Shown here in pieces: positions 8,169 through 17,045 of a stretch of DNA of 41,165 nucleotides. The stretch is taken from assembly GCA_018714695.1 (NCBI GenBank), contig DVNB01000102.1, positions 1 through 41,165 on the forward strand, read 5' to 3'. The translations under genes and the position numbers were made by a program. The notes beneath the pieces were generated by a model, which saw only the letters and a program-made list of their open reading frames with translations, ran no database searches and was not told the origin of the DNA. How positions within the stretch are numbered: position 1 is the stretch's first letter; each line of letters begins with the position of its first letter. Origin of the DNA: Candidatus Ornithomonoglobus merdipullorum (lineage in GTDB: Bacteria; Bacillota; Clostridia; UBA1381).

Positions 8169-9074
8169 TTATTCATCAAGCTTTCTGCTCTTTATGGAGA
8201 ACAGTCCATGGGGTCTGAACTGCAGCACGGCGATAACTATGAGAAGCACGGCAGCCTTTGCGATGCTTGCCGAAGTGTAATTCTCGATACCAATGCTGGC
8301 AAAGCCGATGATCGACGAGCCGAATACAGTTCCGGCGAGCCTGCCCACTCCGCCGAGCACGACCGCTATGAATGAGTTTACTATATAGCTCTGACCTATC
8401 GTAGAGTCGATCGAACCGAGCAGTGCGACAGAGCATCCGGCTATGCCGGCAAGACCCGAGCCGAGAGAGAAGGTCAGCATATCTATACGTTTTGAATTTA
8501 TGCCCATGCACTGAGCCATCGGACGGTTCTGCATTACCGCGCGCATCTGCTTTCCAAAGTTGGATCGGTACATTATATACCACATGAATATCATACAAAC
8601 TATAACGAGTCCGAGGATGAACAGCCGGTTGTATGAGAATGTGCAGTCGCCCACCGTGGCGCCGCCGCTCAAAAATGAAGGAGCGGTGACGTTTACGCCC
8701 TGCATACCGAATATGCTTCTTGCCGCCTGCTGCAGTATAAGGCTGATGCCCCATGTGGCAAGAAGGCTGTCGATCTCACGTCCGTAGAGCCGTGAAATAA
8801 CGAGCCGTTCCATAACTGCTCCGAGAAGGAACGTTACCGCAAATGCGGAGATGATCGCTGCGAAGTAATAAAGATCAAAAAGACTTTCAGGTAAAAGGCT
8901 CTTGAATATGTTCTGGATGACATAGGTAGTGTACGCGCCTATCATCAGGAACTCGCCGTGAGCCATGTTTATGACGCGCATAAGACCAAAGGTGATCGCC
9001 AGTCCGAGTGACGTAAGGAGTATGATCGAACTGAGGCTCACACCGTTGAATACGGTGTTTATAAATTGTGTCAT
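8169..9074 (-). CDS. urtB: Urea ABC transporter permease UrtB
   Basis: A 301-residue LivH/UrtB-type permease. Hallmarks are GLAITFGLMRVINMAHGEFL near the N terminus, the coupling loop with FGKQMRAVMQNRPMAQCMGI, and a glycine-rich VVLGGVGRLAGTVFG segment. It should form the heterodimeric channel with UrtC. The start at 9074 follows GAGAGGT. The upstream spacer to urtA' contains a 12-base-pair hairpin that may mark an mRNA processing or protection site. UrtB proteins in cyanobacteria carry long N-terminal domains; this one is the short form. Confidence 0.93.
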   Translation of the reverse strand: MTQFINTVFNGVSLSSIILLTSLGLAITFGLMRVINMAHGEFLMIGAYTTYVIQNIFKSLLPESLFDLYYFAAIISAFAVTFLLGAVMERLVISRLYGREIDSLLATWGISLILQQAARSIFGMQGVNVTAPSFLSGGATVGDCTFSYNRLFILGLVIVCMIFMWYIMYRSNFGKQMRAVMQNRPMAQCMGINSKRIDMLTFSLGSGLAGIAGCSVALLGSIDSTIGQSYIVNSFIAVVLGGVGRLAGTVFGSSIIGFASIGIENYTSASIAKAAVLLIVIAVLQFRPHGLFSIKSRKLDE

Positions 9075-9115
9075 AGGTCATACCTCTCTTTCAGTTTATT
9101 TGCTGCTGAGAAATA

Positions 9116-9150
9116 CAACAGCCTGCCGAGCTGCCGCCGGCAGGCTGTTG
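9116..9150 (-). other. Strong intercistronic hairpin between urtA' and urtB
   Basis: CAACAGCCTGCC (9116-9127) pairs perfectly with GGCAGGCTGTTG (9139-9150) around an 11-base loop. On the minus strand it lies just after the urtA stop and has no U tract behind it. It resembles the hairpins that protect the binding-protein segment of ABC-transporter mRNAs from 3' decay. Confidence 0.6.
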
Positions 9151-9165
9151 ACTGTACACGGAGTT

Positions 9166-10050
9166 TTATTCAAGCGGCTGGATATTTGCGGCTACCGCCC
9201 AGTCGTATGTTGTAAGATAGGGATCGGGCGCTGCCGGCTCCGTTTCCTCTACCGTATTTATGCTTCCGTTTTCATCTATGACGCCTATACGCACGGGCTT
9301 TATGAGGTGGTGATTTTCACCGTCTATCTCAACAGTACCCTCGGGAGCATCAAAGGTGATGCCGCCTTCCTCAACAGCCGCTATAACGTCTGCCGCGTCA
9401 AAGCTTCCTGCCTTTTCAACTGCTGCCTTCCAAAGATATACCGCGTCATAAGCAGCCTCTGCCGGATCTGATGTGACACGATCCTCACCGTATGCAGCCT
9501 TGTATGCCGCTACAAATTCTTCGTTCTCGGGAGTATCCGTAGTCATGTAATAGTTCCAGGATACCATATGATCCTTGAGTATGTCAGCGCCGATCGTCTT
9601 GACCTCTTCCTCCGCTATCGAGAAGGACATTGTCATATAATCGGCCGCGGTGTAATTCTTTTCGCTCATCTGCTTGAAGAATGAAAGATTTCCTGTACCG
9701 TTCAAGGTGTTTATGATAACGTCAGGATCAGCCGCCTCGATCTTTGCGATGATCGAGCTGAAGTCTGTCTGATCCATCTGTGCGTATTCCTCGCCGACGA
9801 CTTCAACACCCTTTGCATCGCATTGAGCGTTTATGATCATGTTTGCTGTTCTCGGGAATACATAGTCCGAGCCGAGAAGGAAGAACTTAGTGTAACCATT
9901 TTCTATAAGATAGTCTATAGCCGGAACGATCTGCTGATTCGGAGCCGCGCCGGTGTACATGATGTTGGATGATGACTCCATACCCTCATACTGAACAGGG
10001 TACCAAAGCAGGTTCCCATACTCCTCGAATACAGGCTTCACGGCTTTCGA
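9166..10050 (-). pseudogene. urtA: UrtA-like urea-binding protein, 5' end missing
   Basis: The reading frame encodes the C-terminal two thirds of a urea/short-amide-binding ABC lipoprotein. SKAVKPVFEEYG leads into YPVQYEGMESS and the UrtA hallmark YTGAAPNQQIVPAIDYL, and the frame ends in DPYLTTYDWA. About 290 residues remain, while UrtA is usually about 420. The signal peptide and roughly 130 N-terminal residues are absent. Just upstream is an in-frame TGA (10051-10053), then unrelated leader DNA with a promoter and terminator. The first possible start (GTG, 10039-10041) has no ribosome site. Either a real deletion joined the leader to the middle of the gene, or the assembly is wrong here. 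The downstream urtBCDE frames are intact, so the loss may be recent or artefactual. Confidence 0.8.
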
Positions 10051-10144
10051 TCAAGCTGTTACCGCTTGACAGGCCCCTTTGCCGTTTTTCGGTTTGTTAT
10101 TGGTATAAACGGGAAGTATTTTTATGATTCCCGATACGGAGAAT

Positions 10145-10184
10145 GAAAAAAGAGAGCCGTCTCCGACGTTGTCGGATCGGACTC
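10145..10184 (-). terminator. Terminator hairpin in the urt leader (attenuator-like)
   Basis: On the minus strand the arms TCCGAC/GTCGGA with a three-base loop, extended by GAG-CCG/CGGCTC with one bulge, are followed by TTTTTT. It lies only about 20 bases after the expected start site of the 10205-10233 promoter. It could end a short RNA of about 55 bases or act as a conditional terminator before urtA. Confidence 0.7.
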
Positions 10185-10204
10185 CCTTGCCTTTCATGTG
10201 TGAT

Positions 10205-10233
10205 AGCATAGCACCAAAACAATGAATTGTCAA
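10205..10233 (-). promoter_or_regulatory. Promoter of the urt leader
   Basis: TTGACA (10228-10233), 17 bases, then TATGCT (10205-10210) on the minus strand. It is oriented toward the urt genes. Confidence 0.7.
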
Positions 10234-10415
10234 TACAAAAAAGTTTGATTTTTAATGGTTTGTTAATAATTCATAACAAGGTTAAGCAATAAAAATAATT
10301 ATTTTGGATGCTTTACAGAAATTTTATTTGTAAGCCGCACAAAACAATGGTGATATGGCGATGAATTTTTATGAAGTTTGCATAACCTGTTTTTTGCGGC
10401 ATAAAAAGTCCGACA
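10234..10415. other. Intergenic stretch without recognisable gene
   Basis: AT-rich spacer between the MATE gene's 3' end and the urt promoter. No convincing open frame, RNA gene or strong terminator was found; the bases after the MATE stop contain only a weak T run without a good stem. Confidence 0.5.
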
Positions 10416-11834
10416 CTATTGTACCGATCTGATGACGCTGCGGCCGAGCCATTTGCCGCGCATGAGACGTATGAGGAATATGATGCCGCGGACGCACAGC
10501 TCTCCGCACATCGCTATCCATACGCCTTTCAGCCCGAAATAGGGCGTGAGCAGCGCCGAGGCGGTTATCCTCACGCACCACATGGACAGAAGATTCATAA
10601 GTCCCGGGACAAAAGTGTCACCCGCGCCGCGCAGCGCGCCTACAGCCACTATCGAGACCGCGAAAAACGGCTCCGCCCATGCCTCTATCCGCAGAACGCT
10701 TACGCCAAGTGTGCGTATCTCGTCAACGGGTGTGAGCATGGCAAACATCGCGGGCGCGAATATGAACATCAGCGCGCCTGTGACCGTCATCATCGCCGTG
10801 CCCAGGAGCACGGAGATCCATGCGTACCGTTTTGCGAGCTTTTTATTGTCAGCCCCCATGCTTTGCCCTACGAGCGTTGTCGCCGCGGCGCCTACGCCGT
10901 AGCCGGGCATATAACAGAAGCTCTCGGCGGTCACCGCGAGCGAGTTTGCCGCGACGGAGATCGTGCCGAGCGGCGCTATTATTTTTGTAGATGCTATCTG
11001 AGCGCCGCACATCGCCGTGCGCTCCATCACGACCGGCAGCGCTATCCTTGCCGCGGTCTTAAGGCACCGGCGTCTTATCCGCCAGCTGCCGTTTTTGGTG
11101 AGCCGGAGTGACGGAGAGCGGAAGCATGCGGCAATGAGCATAAGTACAGCCGTTACCGCTTCGGCGAGCGCGGTGCCGAGCGCTGCGCCCGCAACGCCCA
11201 TTCCCGCTCCGGGCATCGTAAAAGTGAGAGAAGATATCGTAACGGCGCGTGTCGGGAATATAAGAAAGTAGTTGAATACAACGTCAAATCCGCACATTGC
11301 GGCGTTCAATACGCTCGGAGTTTTCATATCGCCGCTGCACTGCAGCATATTGCCGGTAAGCTGGCGCAGCTGCACAAACGGCAGAGCCGCGGAATATATT
11401 AGAAAATAGCTCGTTGCGCCTTCTCTTATATCGTCTCCTCCGCCGAGCCATACCGGAAGGGACGGGCTTATAGCTATGCCTGCGGCTGCTATGATCAAGC
11501 CGAATATCACGGCGGTTATGAGCGACTGCCTGAAAACGTTTTCAGCCTCGGTGTGTCTGCCCGCGCCTATGAGCTGTGCCGTCTGTACGGAGAAACCGGT
11601 CGCAAGCGAGATGCACAGTCCGCCGGCAAGCCATGTTGAGGTGCTGACGAGCCCTATCGATGCCGACGCCTCGGCGCCGAGGCTCCCGGCCATAGCCGAG
11701 TCTATGTACTGCATGACTATCGAGCTGATCTGCGCGAGTATCGCGGGGATACTGAGGCGTATAACGATCATGATAAGCTGCCTCATAGGCAGCGAGCCGT
11801 TAAGGCTGTCCTGTACGGTCAATGTCTTTTTCAT
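10416..11834 (-). CDS. MATE family efflux transporter
   Basis: A 472-residue, roughly twelve-span membrane protein of the multidrug and toxic compound extrusion family, which exports organic cations or drugs using Na+ or H+ gradients. Recognisable features are the N-terminal SIPAILAQISSIVMQYIDSA with MAGSLGAEA, the mid-protein symmetry repeat ALPVVMERTAMCGAQI and GAAATTLVGQSMGA, and an even spread of hydrophobic segments. The start has GAGGT a few bases upstream. It lies 26 bases after the dTMP kinase-like gene and seems to be the last gene of the parE-to-MATE run. The substrate cannot be told from sequence. Confidence 0.93.
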   Translation of the reverse strand: MKKTLTVQDSLNGSLPMRQLIMIVIRLSIPAILAQISSIVMQYIDSAMAGSLGAEASASIGLVSTSTWLAGGLCISLATGFSVQTAQLIGAGRHTEAENVFRQSLITAVIFGLIIAAAGIAISPSLPVWLGGGDDIREGATSYFLIYSAALPFVQLRQLTGNMLQCSGDMKTPSVLNAAMCGFDVVFNYFLIFPTRAVTISSLTFTMPGAGMGVAGAALGTALAEAVTAVLMLIAACFRSPSLRLTKNGSWRIRRRCLKTAARIALPVVMERTAMCGAQIASTKIIAPLGTISVAANSLAVTAESFCYMPGYGVGAAATTLVGQSMGADNKKLAKRYAWISVLLGTAMMTVTGALMFIFAPAMFAMLTPVDEIRTLGVSVLRIEAWAEPFFAVSIVAVGALRGAGDTFVPGLMNLLSMWCVRITASALLTPYFGLKGVWIAMCGELCVRGIIFLIRLMRGKWLGRSVIRSVQ

Positions 11835-11860
11835 GTTTTACCTCGAAATATAACGCAGGC

Positions 11861-12535
11861 TCAGATGGAGAGCCTGCGTTTTAATATGTTCATTATTTCG
11901 TCGTTTATCTCTTCGATCGTCCGCACCCTGCCGTCCTTGGCGCACAGCACGTGCTGCCAGCCGAAGCGTTTTGATATGGATACCGCGTTTTTATAGCTTG
12001 CCGTCAGATATTCACGGTCACGCTCGTGTATATCCTTGCTTTGGCTGTGATCTATCTTATTCTCGCGCTCTGCCATAAGCCTTGCCGCATATTCAGGCGG
12101 CATATCAAGGAATATAGTCATGGCCGGCTGCGGAAGACCGTAGATATTGTATTCAAGGTCGTAAAGCCACTCCACGAATTTGCCCTTTTCGTCATTGGGC
12201 AGCTTAGACGCCTGATGTATCATATTAGACGGCACATATCTGTCGGCAATTATCACAGTGCCGTTTTCGTAGTCGCCGCGCCAGCCGCGGCGGTATGAGG
12301 CAAAACGGTCGGCAGCAAAGAAGGTGGACGCCGCATAGGCGTTCACGTCCTCGGGACGGCTGCCGAAATCGCCGTTCAGATACATCCGCACGAGTGCCGA
12401 CGATTCTGAGCCGTAGTCGGGGAAAGAGACGAGCCGCGCGCGTATCCCGCTGTCGGTGAGACGCTTATACAAAAGCTCCGACTGCGTCTGCTTTCCGCTT
12501 GCGTCAACTCCGTCTATCGCTATCAATGTACCCAT
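11861..12535 (-). CDS. tmk: Thymidylate kinase-like protein
   Basis: A 224-residue P-loop kinase of the dTMP kinase fold, converting dTMP to dTDP with ATP. It has IDGVDASGKQTQSELL (P-loop, where Tmk usually has GxEGxGKST), the Arg-bearing SFPDYGSESSALV, the DRY motif in IIADRYVPSNMIHQ, and the lid-like ERENKIDHSQSKDIHERDRE. The Asp-Ala-Ser in the P-loop and the FPDY motif mark a divergent Clostridia-type clade, so true substrate specificity is less certain than for canonical Tmk. It sits 5 bases after the WecG-like gene on the same strand. Confidence 0.82.
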   Translation of the reverse strand: MGTLIAIDGVDASGKQTQSELLYKRLTDSGIRARLVSFPDYGSESSALVRMYLNGDFGSRPEDVNAYAASTFFAADRFASYRRGWRGDYENGTVIIADRYVPSNMIHQASKLPNDEKGKFVEWLYDLEYNIYGLPQPAMTIFLDMPPEYAARLMAERENKIDHSQSKDIHERDREYLTASYKNAVSISKRFGWQHVLCAKDGRVRTIEEINDEIMNILKRRLSI

Positions 12536-12540
12536 AACCG

Positions 12541-13281
12541 TCAGTCCTGCTTATACTTTCTGCCCTTTAAAAGGACTGTCATTCCGAACTTAGGAAGCGC
12601 GAGCATCCTGCCTGCGCGGCTCGGCTGCTTTGCAAGACGGTACAGCCATTCTATGCCGTGGTCGCAGAAGAATTTCGGCGCACGCTCGGCAGTGCCTGCA
12701 AAAACGTCAAGACTTCCGCCTATGCCCATTGCGACGCGCGCGCTGAGCTCGTCGGCGTGGCGCGAGATCCACTGCTCCTGCTTGGGCGCTCCGAGACATA
12801 CGAATACGATATCCGCTCCCGAATCGTTTATTTCCTTGACTATAGCCGGCTCGTCCTCGGGCTTGAAATAGCCGTTTCGGCAGCCGACGATCTTAAGTCC
12901 CGGGTAGGTCTTAAGAAGCTCAGCCTCCGCCTTTTCCGCTACGCCCGGCTTGCCGCCGAAGAGGAACAGCTTGTGCTCCGTTCCGGCGATGCGTTCCAGC
13001 ACACGGCAGGCTATGTCATAGCCCGCGGCGCGTTCGTTGATCGGTTTCCCCAATATTTTTGAGGCGTATACGACGCCTATACCGTCCGCTGTAAGGAGCT
13101 CGGCGTTGTTCAGCAGATTCCTGAATGCCTCGTCCTTATAAGCCGCCATTATTATCTCGGAATTCGGCGTATATACCTTGTGCAGTCCCTTTTCGCCGAG
13201 AAAGCCTATTATCCTGTCCGCGGCCTCGGGTATGTTTACCATATCCACATGCACTCCGAGTATATTTACTTTGTTATCCAT
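12541..13281 (-). CDS. WecG/TagA/CpsF family glycosyltransferase
   Basis: A 246-residue GT26-family enzyme. Family motifs are the N-terminal VNILGVHVDMV, YTPNSEIIMAAYKD, the catalytic-region LLTADGIGVVYASK, FLFGGKPGVAEKA, and FVCLGAPKQEQWI followed by GIGGSLDVFAGTAERAP. TagA members add ManNAc to lipid-linked GlcNAc for wall teichoic acid linkage units, and WecG makes enterobacterial common antigen. Which lipid-linked polymer this one serves is not shown by neighbours, since no other wall-polymer genes are adjacent. It lies between citrate synthase (36-base gap) and the dTMP kinase-like gene. AAAGGA precedes the start. Confidence 0.92.
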   Translation of the reverse strand: MDNKVNILGVHVDMVNIPEAADRIIGFLGEKGLHKVYTPNSEIIMAAYKDEAFRNLLNNAELLTADGIGVVYASKILGKPINERAAGYDIACRVLERIAGTEHKLFLFGGKPGVAEKAEAELLKTYPGLKIVGCRNGYFKPEDEPAIVKEINDSGADIVFVCLGAPKQEQWISRHADELSARVAMGIGGSLDVFAGTAERAPKFFCDHGIEWLYRLAKQPSRAGRMLALPKFGMTVLLKGRKYKQD

Positions 13282-13317
13282 AATATTATCCTTTCCGAAT
13301 AAATATGATATACGTTA

Positions 13318-14712
13318 TTATCTCTCGTCAATCGGGATGTAATCCTTTTTGTCCACTATCGATTTGTATGCCGGACGGATTATGCGTGAGCAGCCTATGG
13401 TCTCCTCAAGCCTGTGCGCGCACCAGCCCGTTATTCTCGCTATAGCGAAGAGCGGCGTGTACATCTCGGGAGCGATGCCCAGCATCTTGTAAACGAAGCC
13501 GGAATACATGTCAACGTTCGCGCACATCACCTTATGGTTATTCTTTACGTTCAGGAAGCATGAAGGCGTAAGCTTCTCGACCTTAGTGTAAAGATCGAAT
13601 TCCTTTTTCCATTCGGGATCGCTTGCCGCGAGCTTTTCGGCGCGTTCCTTGAGGAGTATGCAGCGCGGATCACTGTATGTATATACCGCGTGTCCCATAC
13701 CGTAGATAAGTCCGGCGTGATCGAAGGCCTCCTTGCGCAGTATCTTTTCGATGTAAGCGGCTACCTCGTCCTCGTCCTCCCAGTCGTTCACGTTCGCCTT
13801 TATATCCTCCATCATCGCCATGACCTTCGCGTTTGCGCCGCCGTGCTTGGGTCCCTTCAGGGAGCCTATCGCCGCAGCGATGGCGCTGTACGTGTCGGTA
13901 CCGGACGACGAGACTACTCTCGTTGTGAACGCGCTGTTGTTTCCGCCGCCGTGCTCCGCCTGTATCATGAGCATGACGTCGAGCATCTCCGCCTCCTGGC
14001 GTGTATACTTGTTGTCGGGGCGCAGCATATAGAGCAGGTTCTCAGCAGTCGAGAGATCCTTCTGCGGAACGTGCAGGTAGAGACTGTCACCATCGTGATA
14101 GTGGCGCTTTGCCTGATAGCCGACCGCCGCCATTACCGGCAGGCGCGCTATGAGCTCTGTGGACTGTCTTAGTATGTTTACGACCGAGATCTCGTCCGGA
14201 TTGCTGTCGTATGAATATGCCGCAAGCACGCTTCTTGCCATCTTGTTCATTATGTTCTTCGAGGGCGCCTTTAGGATCATGTCCTCCGAAAAGCCCGGGG
14301 GCAGACGGCGCAGCTCGCCTATAAGCTCCGTAAAGTGCTCGAGCTGCGATCTTGTCGGCAGCTTTCCGAAAAGGAGCAGGTATGCGACCTCTTCAAAACC
14401 GAAACGTCCTTCTTTTTCACAGTTCGTAACGATGTCTATTATGTCATAGCCTCTGTATTTGAGATGTCCCTCCGCCGGGATCTTCTCTCCGTCCTCGATA
14501 TAGTAGCCGATTACCTGACCGATGGATGTAAGACCTGCCATTACGCCGGTCTCGTCCTCGTTTCTCAGGCCGCGCTTTACTCCGTACGCTTTGAAAAGCT
14601 CCTTCGGGAACGGCTTATAGAGGTCCTCCGCAGCCTGATAGAACTGTCTGCGTTTGTTCTCTATCTCCGCCTCGTTCTCTATCCTTGCCTCGTATTCGTT
14701 TTCGTTCATCAC
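13318..14712 (-). CDS. gltA: Citrate synthase (citrate/2-methylcitrate synthase family)
   Basis: A 464-residue enzyme condensing acetyl-CoA with oxaloacetate. The active-site residues are recognisable: His290 in GPKHGGAN, His341 in GMGHAVY and Asp401 in NVDMYSG, with the oxaloacetate-binding HGGGN at 254-258. An N-terminal extension rich in Glu/Arg (residues 1-50) is typical of the long form in Clostridia. The start may be GTG 14712 or the next codon ATG 14709; GTG has slightly better spacing from AAGGA. It sits 36 bases downstream of parC-like in the same direction. In anaerobes this step feeds glutamate synthesis through a partial TCA route; a methylcitrate role is possible but unsupported by neighbours. 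Confidence 0.93.
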   Translation of the reverse strand: MMNENEYEARIENEAEIENKRRQFYQAAEDLYKPFPKELFKAYGVKRGLRNEDETGVMAGLTSIGQVIGYYIEDGEKIPAEGHLKYRGYDIIDIVTNCEKEGRFGFEEVAYLLLFGKLPTRSQLEHFTELIGELRRLPPGFSEDMILKAPSKNIMNKMARSVLAAYSYDSNPDEISVVNILRQSTELIARLPVMAAVGYQAKRHYHDGDSLYLHVPQKDLSTAENLLYMLRPDNKYTRQEAEMLDVMLMIQAEHGGGNNSAFTTRVVSSSGTDTYSAIAAAIGSLKGPKHGGANAKVMAMMEDIKANVNDWEDEDEVAAYIEKILRKEAFDHAGLIYGMGHAVYTYSDPRCILLKERAEKLAASDPEWKKEFDLYTKVEKLTPSCFLNVKNNHKVMCANVDMYSGFVYKMLGIAPEMYTPLFAIARITGWCAHRLEETIGCSRIIRPAYKSIVDKKDYIPIDER

Positions 14713-14748
14713 ATGATCACGTCCTTTCTGTGGTTATTTGTGAGCCGC

Positions 14749-16962
14749 TTATGGGAGCAGGCTCAGCTGAATATTTTCATGCTTAGGTGATTTCGCAGCG
14801 GCGGGTATCGATCTTATCCGGTATGCGGATATGCCGTCGATGCCGCAGCTGTCGGCTTCTTTTACGGATACCGGTCTTGCGCCGTTCTTCGGCTGTTTTA
14901 TTACCTGAACTCCCTGTGTGCTCTTTGTGGATTTCAGCGGGATAAGCTCGGTGTTAAGACACAGTATCCTGCCGTTGTCCGTGACCACGGCTATATCGGT
15001 ATCCTCTTTTAAGAATTTTATATCGCGTATCGGCGATTTTGCGGAATATGCCCCTATGAGCTTTTTCCTGTTTGTTTTTGTCTCGTAATTTTTCAGTGCG
15101 ACCTTTGCCATCTTTCCGTTTTCAAAGGTGAAAAGCATCAGTCCTTCAAAATCCTTGGTAACTACAGTATACACTATTTTCTCGTTTTCTTCAAGCCCCA
15201 AAATTCCCGGCAGGTATTCGCCGAGCGCGGTGACCTTGCACTCCGGCATGTCGTATGTCTTTATTTTGTATACGTTGCACATATCGGAGAAAAACAGCAG
15301 CTCGGATTTGTTTGTCGTCTCGGCGGTGACGATTATCTCGTCATCCTCCTTGAGCTTATGCTCCGAGGTGGTCGAGCGCAGAGACGCGGCGGTGACTTTT
15401 TTGAGATACTGTCCGCGCGTGAAGAATATCGTGAGCGGGTAGTCCTCTATGTGCTCCTCTTCCTTGTACTCCGTGAGCCCGGTGCTCTCAATAATCTCAG
15501 TTTTCCTGTCCTGACCGTATTTTTTCGCTATGTCTCTGAGCTGCTTTGCGATACGGCTCTTGATTAGGCGGTCACTGGATAACGTCTTGTTCAGCTCCGC
15601 TATCTCCTCGGTGAGACGGTCTATCGCGTCCACATTTTTTAGGATGTATTCCTTGTTGAGATTGCGCAGGCGTATCTCGGAGATGTACTCCGCCTGTACC
15701 TCGTCTATACCGAAGCCGGACATTAGGTTCGGTATTACCTCGGAATCGAGCTCTGTGTGACGGATTATCGATATGGCCTTGTCGATGTCGAGCAGTATCT
15801 TTTTCAGACCCATAAGCAGATGCAGACGCTTGCTTTTCTGCTCTATATCGAATTTTATACCGTTTCTGATACATTCCATGCGGAATTTTACCCATTCGCC
15901 GAGTATCTCGCGTATCCCCATGACGCGCGGAACGGCGTTTATGAGTATATTGAAATTGCAGGCAAAGCTGTCCTCGAGCGGAGTGAGCTTGTAGAGCTTG
16001 AGCATGAGTTCATCGGGATCGGTACCGCGCTTTAAGTCTATCGTAAGCTTGAAGCCGTTAAGATCGGTCTCATCGCGCGCGTCAGAGATCTCTCTGAGCT
16101 TGTTCGCCTTCAGAAGCTCCATTATCTTGCCGATTATCGCCTCGCACGTTGTGGTGTAGGGGATCTCGGTTATATCTATGCAGTTGTTTTCTCTGTCATA
16201 GGTATATTTCGCTCTGAGCTTGAAGCTGCCGCGTCCCGTTTCATAGATCTTTTTCATTTCCTCGCGGTCGTATATGATGCTTGCTCCGAGCGAGAAGTCG
16301 GGCGCGGGCATTATGTCTATGAGCTCTGCGTTTTTATCCTTCATGAACGCGATCGTAGCCTCGCAGACCTCTCTTAGGTTGAATGAGCATATGTTTGACG
16401 CCATTCCCGCGGCTATGCCCTGATTCGGGTTCACGAGTATGGACGGGTATGCCGCGGGGAGCAGTGTGGGCTCCTTCAGCTCTCCGTCGTAGTTATCGAC
16501 AAATTTTACGGTGTTCTTGTTTATGTCCCCGAAAAGCTCGGCACAGATCGGCTCGAGCCGTACCTCGGTGTATCGCGGCGCAGCGTATGCCATATCTCTT
16601 GAATACACCTTTCCGAAGTTGCCCTGCGATTCCACGAGCGGATGCAGGAGCGCCTCGTTTCCGCGTGTAAGACGCACCATCGTTTCGTAGATCGCCGCGT
16701 CGCCGTGCGGATTGAGCTTCATCGTCGAGCCGACAACGTTTGCCGACTTCGTGAATTTTCCGCCCAGAAGCCCCATTTTGTACATGGTGTACAGAAGCTT
16801 CCTGTGGGCGGGCTTGAGTCCGTCTATTTCCGGTATCGCGCGCGAGATTATGATGCTCATGGCATAGGGCATGAAGTTCGTTTCAAGCGTTTTTGTTATC
16901 GCCTGTTCCTCGACGGGCGCCGGTATTATCTCCGGCTCGGGGATCTTCTTTTTTCGTGCCAT
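14749..16962 (-). CDS. parC: Type IIA DNA topoisomerase subunit A, ParC/GyrA-like
   Basis: A 737-residue DNA cleavage and rejoining subunit. The catalytic Tyr131 lies in AAPRYTEVRL, after PHGDAAIYETMVRL and LVESQGNFG. The C-terminal third carries beta-pinwheel-like repeats, but no canonical gyrase box (QRRGGKG) is seen, favouring a Topo IV-like decatenase over gyrase. It is divergent: the usual HPHGD reads NPHGD, and the quinolone-contact Ser and Asp (GyrA 83 and 87) are Ala89 and Glu93. A parE-like gene lies directly upstream. This is probably a second type II enzyme in addition to gyrase elsewhere; the exact paralog is uncertain. Confidence 0.88.
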   Translation of the reverse strand: MARKKKIPEPEIIPAPVEEQAITKTLETNFMPYAMSIIISRAIPEIDGLKPAHRKLLYTMYKMGLLGGKFTKSANVVGSTMKLNPHGDAAIYETMVRLTRGNEALLHPLVESQGNFGKVYSRDMAYAAPRYTEVRLEPICAELFGDINKNTVKFVDNYDGELKEPTLLPAAYPSILVNPNQGIAAGMASNICSFNLREVCEATIAFMKDKNAELIDIMPAPDFSLGASIIYDREEMKKIYETGRGSFKLRAKYTYDRENNCIDITEIPYTTTCEAIIGKIMELLKANKLREISDARDETDLNGFKLTIDLKRGTDPDELMLKLYKLTPLEDSFACNFNILINAVPRVMGIREILGEWVKFRMECIRNGIKFDIEQKSKRLHLLMGLKKILLDIDKAISIIRHTELDSEVIPNLMSGFGIDEVQAEYISEIRLRNLNKEYILKNVDAIDRLTEEIAELNKTLSSDRLIKSRIAKQLRDIAKKYGQDRKTEIIESTGLTEYKEEEHIEDYPLTIFFTRGQYLKKVTAASLRSTTSEHKLKEDDEIIVTAETTNKSELLFFSDMCNVYKIKTYDMPECKVTALGEYLPGILGLEENEKIVYTVVTKDFEGLMLFTFENGKMAKVALKNYETKTNRKKLIGAYSAKSPIRDIKFLKEDTDIAVVTDNGRILCLNTELIPLKSTKSTQGVQVIKQPKNGARPVSVKEADSCGIDGISAYRIRSIPAAAKSPKHENIQLSLLP

Positions 16963-17045
16963 TAACAGGCTCCTCTCCTATAGAATAAAATACAGAATAA
17001 AAGCGGAGGCGGCTTATGCTCCGCAGCCTCCTTCGGCTTGCCGTA

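Noticed and set aside
10054-10095. c-di-GMP-I riboswitch-like pieces (GGCAAA and a later AAAGCC) in the urt leader
   Set aside because: The paired elements between and after them do not fit the known fold, and the second half would fall inside urtA coding sequence.
10051-10233. Sixty-codon open frame leading in frame up to urtA'
   Set aside because: It covers the promoter, the terminator hairpin and AT-rich leader, has no ribosome site at its first codon, and its product does not resemble the missing UrtA N terminus.
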